In this document: positions 6,346 to 7,192 of the stretch, piece by piece | Position numbering within the stretch: position 1 is the first letter of the stretch | Layout of the letters: each line of letters opens with the position of its first letter | Assembly: GCA_947174085.1 (NCBI GenBank) | Contig: CAMWHN010000110.1 | Span: 1-7,192, forward strand | Origin: an uncultured Ruminococcus sp. | Lineage (GTDB): Bacteria > Bacillota > Clostridia > Oscillospirales > Ruminococcaceae | Length of the DNA: 7,192 bases | Direction: 5' to 3' | The notes under the pieces: model-generated | The model's database searches: none | The model's input: the letters and a program-made list of their open reading frames with translations, nothing else | Told to the model about the DNA's origin: nothing | Position numbers and translations under genes: made by a program

Positions 6346-6924
6346 TTACAAGCCATATTCTTTGACTTTTCTATAGAATCTGTTTGGCTTCATGCCGAGC
6401 TTTTGCATAGTTCTCTTTGCCGTCTGTTTGCCCTCTCTCCAAAGTTTGCATTCCATTTGCAATGCTGTCAAGTCAACTGGAATTGGCTGTCTGCCTTTAT
6501 ATTTTCCTGCTGCTTTAGCAATCGCAATGCCCTCTCGTTGTCGCTCTCTGATAGTCTCACGTTCCAATTCCGCTAATCCTGCAAACACAGTTAATATAAA
6601 TCGTCCTTGTGGCGTTGTTGTGTCAAGCTGTTCTCTCAGACTGATAATCTCAACACCTTTTGCTTGAAGTTCGTCCACAAGCCTAAGCATATCTGCACTA
6701 CTTCTAGCCAGTCTGGCATACTCACTGACAACCAGAACGTCACCATCACGCACATAGTCAAGCATCTTCTTTAGCTCTGGACGGTCGGTACTCTTTCCAC
6801 TACACTTATCAATGAAAATTCTATGCATGGGCTTCCCAAATCTCTCCAGTGCTTTTAGTTGTCTGGCTTCGTTCTGGTCAACGCTGGACACACGAACATA
6901 ACCTATGTATGTTTTTTCTTTCAT
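6346..6924 (-). CDS. Small serine recombinase (resolvase/invertase family)
   Basis: This 192-residue protein carries out site-specific DNA breakage and rejoining through a covalent serine-DNA intermediate. The N-terminal catalytic domain (about 1-135) shows YVRVSSVDQN with nucleophile S13 and R11, then R48 in TDRPEL, and EYARLARS with R71 and R74. These match Ser10, Arg8, Arg45, Arg68 and Arg71 of gamma-delta resolvase. The long helix GLAELERETIRERQREGIAIAK is the dimer/DNA-contact helix. The C-terminal helix-turn-helix (about 150-190) holds EGKQTAKRTMQKLGMKPNRFYR. The length fits small resolvases and invertases, not large integrases. The start is ATG 6924, with GGTGA four bases upstream inside a longer match to the anti-Shine-Dalgarno; the in-frame TTG at 6942 lacks a ribosome site. 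It could resolve multimers, invert a segment, or belong to a mobile element. Confidence 0.93.
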   Translation of the reverse strand: MKEKTYIGYVRVSSVDQNEARQLKALERFGKPMHRIFIDKCSGKSTDRPELKKMLDYVRDGDVLVVSEYARLARSSADMLRLVDELQAKGVEIISLREQLDTTTPQGRFILTVFAGLAELERETIRERQREGIAIAKAAGKYKGRQPIPVDLTALQMECKLWREGKQTAKRTMQKLGMKPNRFYRKVKEYGL

Positions 6925-6959
6925 CACATCACCATCTTTCAAATTTTATCACTGATTTA

Positions 6960-6988
6960 AGTTTATCATGTTTCAAAATATATGTCAA
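6960..6988 (-). promoter_or_regulatory. Sigma-A promoter for the recombinase unit
   Basis: Read on the minus strand, a perfect -35 TTGACA (6988-6983) is followed by a 17-nt spacer and a TAAACT -10 (6965-6960). A TG lies one base before the -10, giving an extended -10. Transcription would start near 6953, leaving a leader of about 29 nt before ATG 6924. It is well placed for the recombinase and the following small gene. Confidence 0.75.
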
Positions 6989-7035
6989 TAGAAAATTTCA
7001 ATTTATTTGAAATACTAATGAAAAAAATTGTGTGG

Positions 7036-7056
7036 GTGTACACAAATAGTATACAC
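7036..7056. repeat. Direct repeat of GT(G/A)TACAC
   Basis: GTGTACAC at 7036-7043, itself a perfect palindrome, recurs as GTATACAC at 7049-7056, 13 bp later. The outer GTGTA and TACAC arms also form an inverted repeat. The pair could be a protein binding site or a recombinase site, but it is short. Confidence 0.45.
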
Positions 7057-7075
7057 TAAAAGGGGATACCGATAA

Positions 7076-7097
7076 AAAGTGGTACTACTACCACTTT
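7076..7097. promoter_or_regulatory. 22-bp palindrome A, possible operator or recombination site
   Basis: The left arm AAAGTGGTA (7076-7084) and right arm TACCACTTT (7089-7097) are perfectly complementary, with a four-base centre. Architecture and several bases match palindrome C, centred 41 bp to the right. It has no T-run on either side, so it is not an intrinsic terminator. Confidence 0.6.
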
Positions 7098-7104
7098 AGT
7101 AGTA
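7083..7104. repeat. Inverted repeat B, overlapping palindrome A
   Basis: TACTACTA (7083-7090) and TAGTAGTA (7097-7104) are perfect 8-bp arms around a six-base loop. The left arm uses bases of palindrome A's left arm, loop and right arm, so in RNA the two hairpins could not form together. Confidence 0.6.
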
Positions 7105-7116
7105 GGGGAAATTAAA

Positions 7117-7138
7117 AAGTTGATATATGTATCAACTT
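7117..7138. promoter_or_regulatory. 22-bp palindrome C, possible operator or recombination site
   Basis: The left arm AAGTTGATA (7117-7125) and right arm TATCAACTT (7130-7138) are perfectly complementary around a four-base centre. This is the same 9-4-9 layout as palindrome A. It looks like a dimer binding site. Confidence 0.6.
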
Positions 7139-7147
7139 CAGCCTGTC

Positions 7148-7182
7148 AAAAAAGTCCCTGCTTTCTTGTTGAAAGCAGGGAT
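7148..7182 (-). terminator. Intrinsic terminator for a minus-strand gene right of the window
   Basis: Perfect 10-bp arms at 7156-7165 and 7171-7180, extended by a further A-T pair, surround a five-base loop. Read on the minus strand, the stem is followed after a few bases by six T (7153-7148). There is no T-run on the plus-strand side. It probably ends a gene beyond the right edge and insulates the recombinase promoter from read-through. Confidence 0.85.
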
Positions 7183-7192
7183 AAAATTATGC

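Larger units (their letters stand above)
6943..7192. other. Gene-free, structure-rich intergenic region
   Basis: I see no supportable coding sequence here. The stretch contains the recombinase promoter, several inverted repeats, a short direct repeat and a minus-strand terminator. A TAA on the minus strand (7189-7187), just ahead of the terminator, may be the end of a gene lying to the right. Confidence 0.6.

Noticed and set aside
6340..6667. Plus-strand open frames opposite the recombinase
   Set aside because: They are shadows of the recombinase coding sequence, which has clear catalytic motifs on the other strand.
5995..6924. Toxin-antitoxin pair
   Set aside because: The larger gene is a clear serine recombinase, and the small one shows no toxin or antitoxin family pattern.
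6937..7012. TTTCAA copies at 6937, 6971 and 6996 with TTGAAA at 7007, considered as a resolvase res site
   Set aside because: The six-base element is common in AT-rich DNA, the spacing is irregular, and the copies overlap the leader and promoter, so I cannot support subsites.

Overview
The window is AT-rich DNA that looks like the distal late region of a siphovirus-type phage or prophage of a Gram-positive anaerobe. The best guess is Clostridia, possibly Ruminococcus or another Oscillospiraceae. The evidence is strong AGGAG-type ribosome binding sites, tightly packed co-directional genes, family-typical Dit/Tal tail proteins, a Cph1/phi29-type holin, a Cpl-7-type cell-wall-binding domain on the lysin, and a dockerin-like calcium-binding repeat pair in a tail protein. 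The host assignment is inference.

Bases 1-5953 (+ strand) form one late operon. In order it holds: the C-terminal 301 residues of a tape measure protein, open at the left edge; a distal tail protein (Dit); a tail-associated baseplate protein of the Gp37-like family (Tal); a 458-residue tail fibre/baseplate protein carrying two dockerin-like EF-hand repeats; a 65-residue charged helical protein; a holin; a 113-residue protein that shares a C-terminal motif with the fibre protein; and a phage tail-lysozyme endolysin with a CW_7 domain. The first four genes would build the tail tube length gauge and the tail tip. The holin and endolysin form the lysis pair. A strong bidirectional terminator (5956-5993) closes the operon.

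Bases 5995-6924 (- strand) hold a convergent two-gene unit. A small serine recombinase (resolvase/invertase type) is followed after 18 nt by an unrecognised 110-residue protein. Both have the same GGTGA ribosome binding geometry, and a good sigma-A promoter with an extended -10 lies just upstream of the recombinase.

Bases 6943-7192 contain no gene I can support but are dense in structure. They hold the recombinase promoter, a direct repeat of GT(G/A)TACAC, two related 22-bp palindromes whose centres are 41 bp apart, an alternative hairpin that competes with the first palindrome, and a minus-strand intrinsic terminator that probably ends a gene lying to the right of the window. This gene-free patch and the dockerin-like tail protein are the parts most worth a second look.
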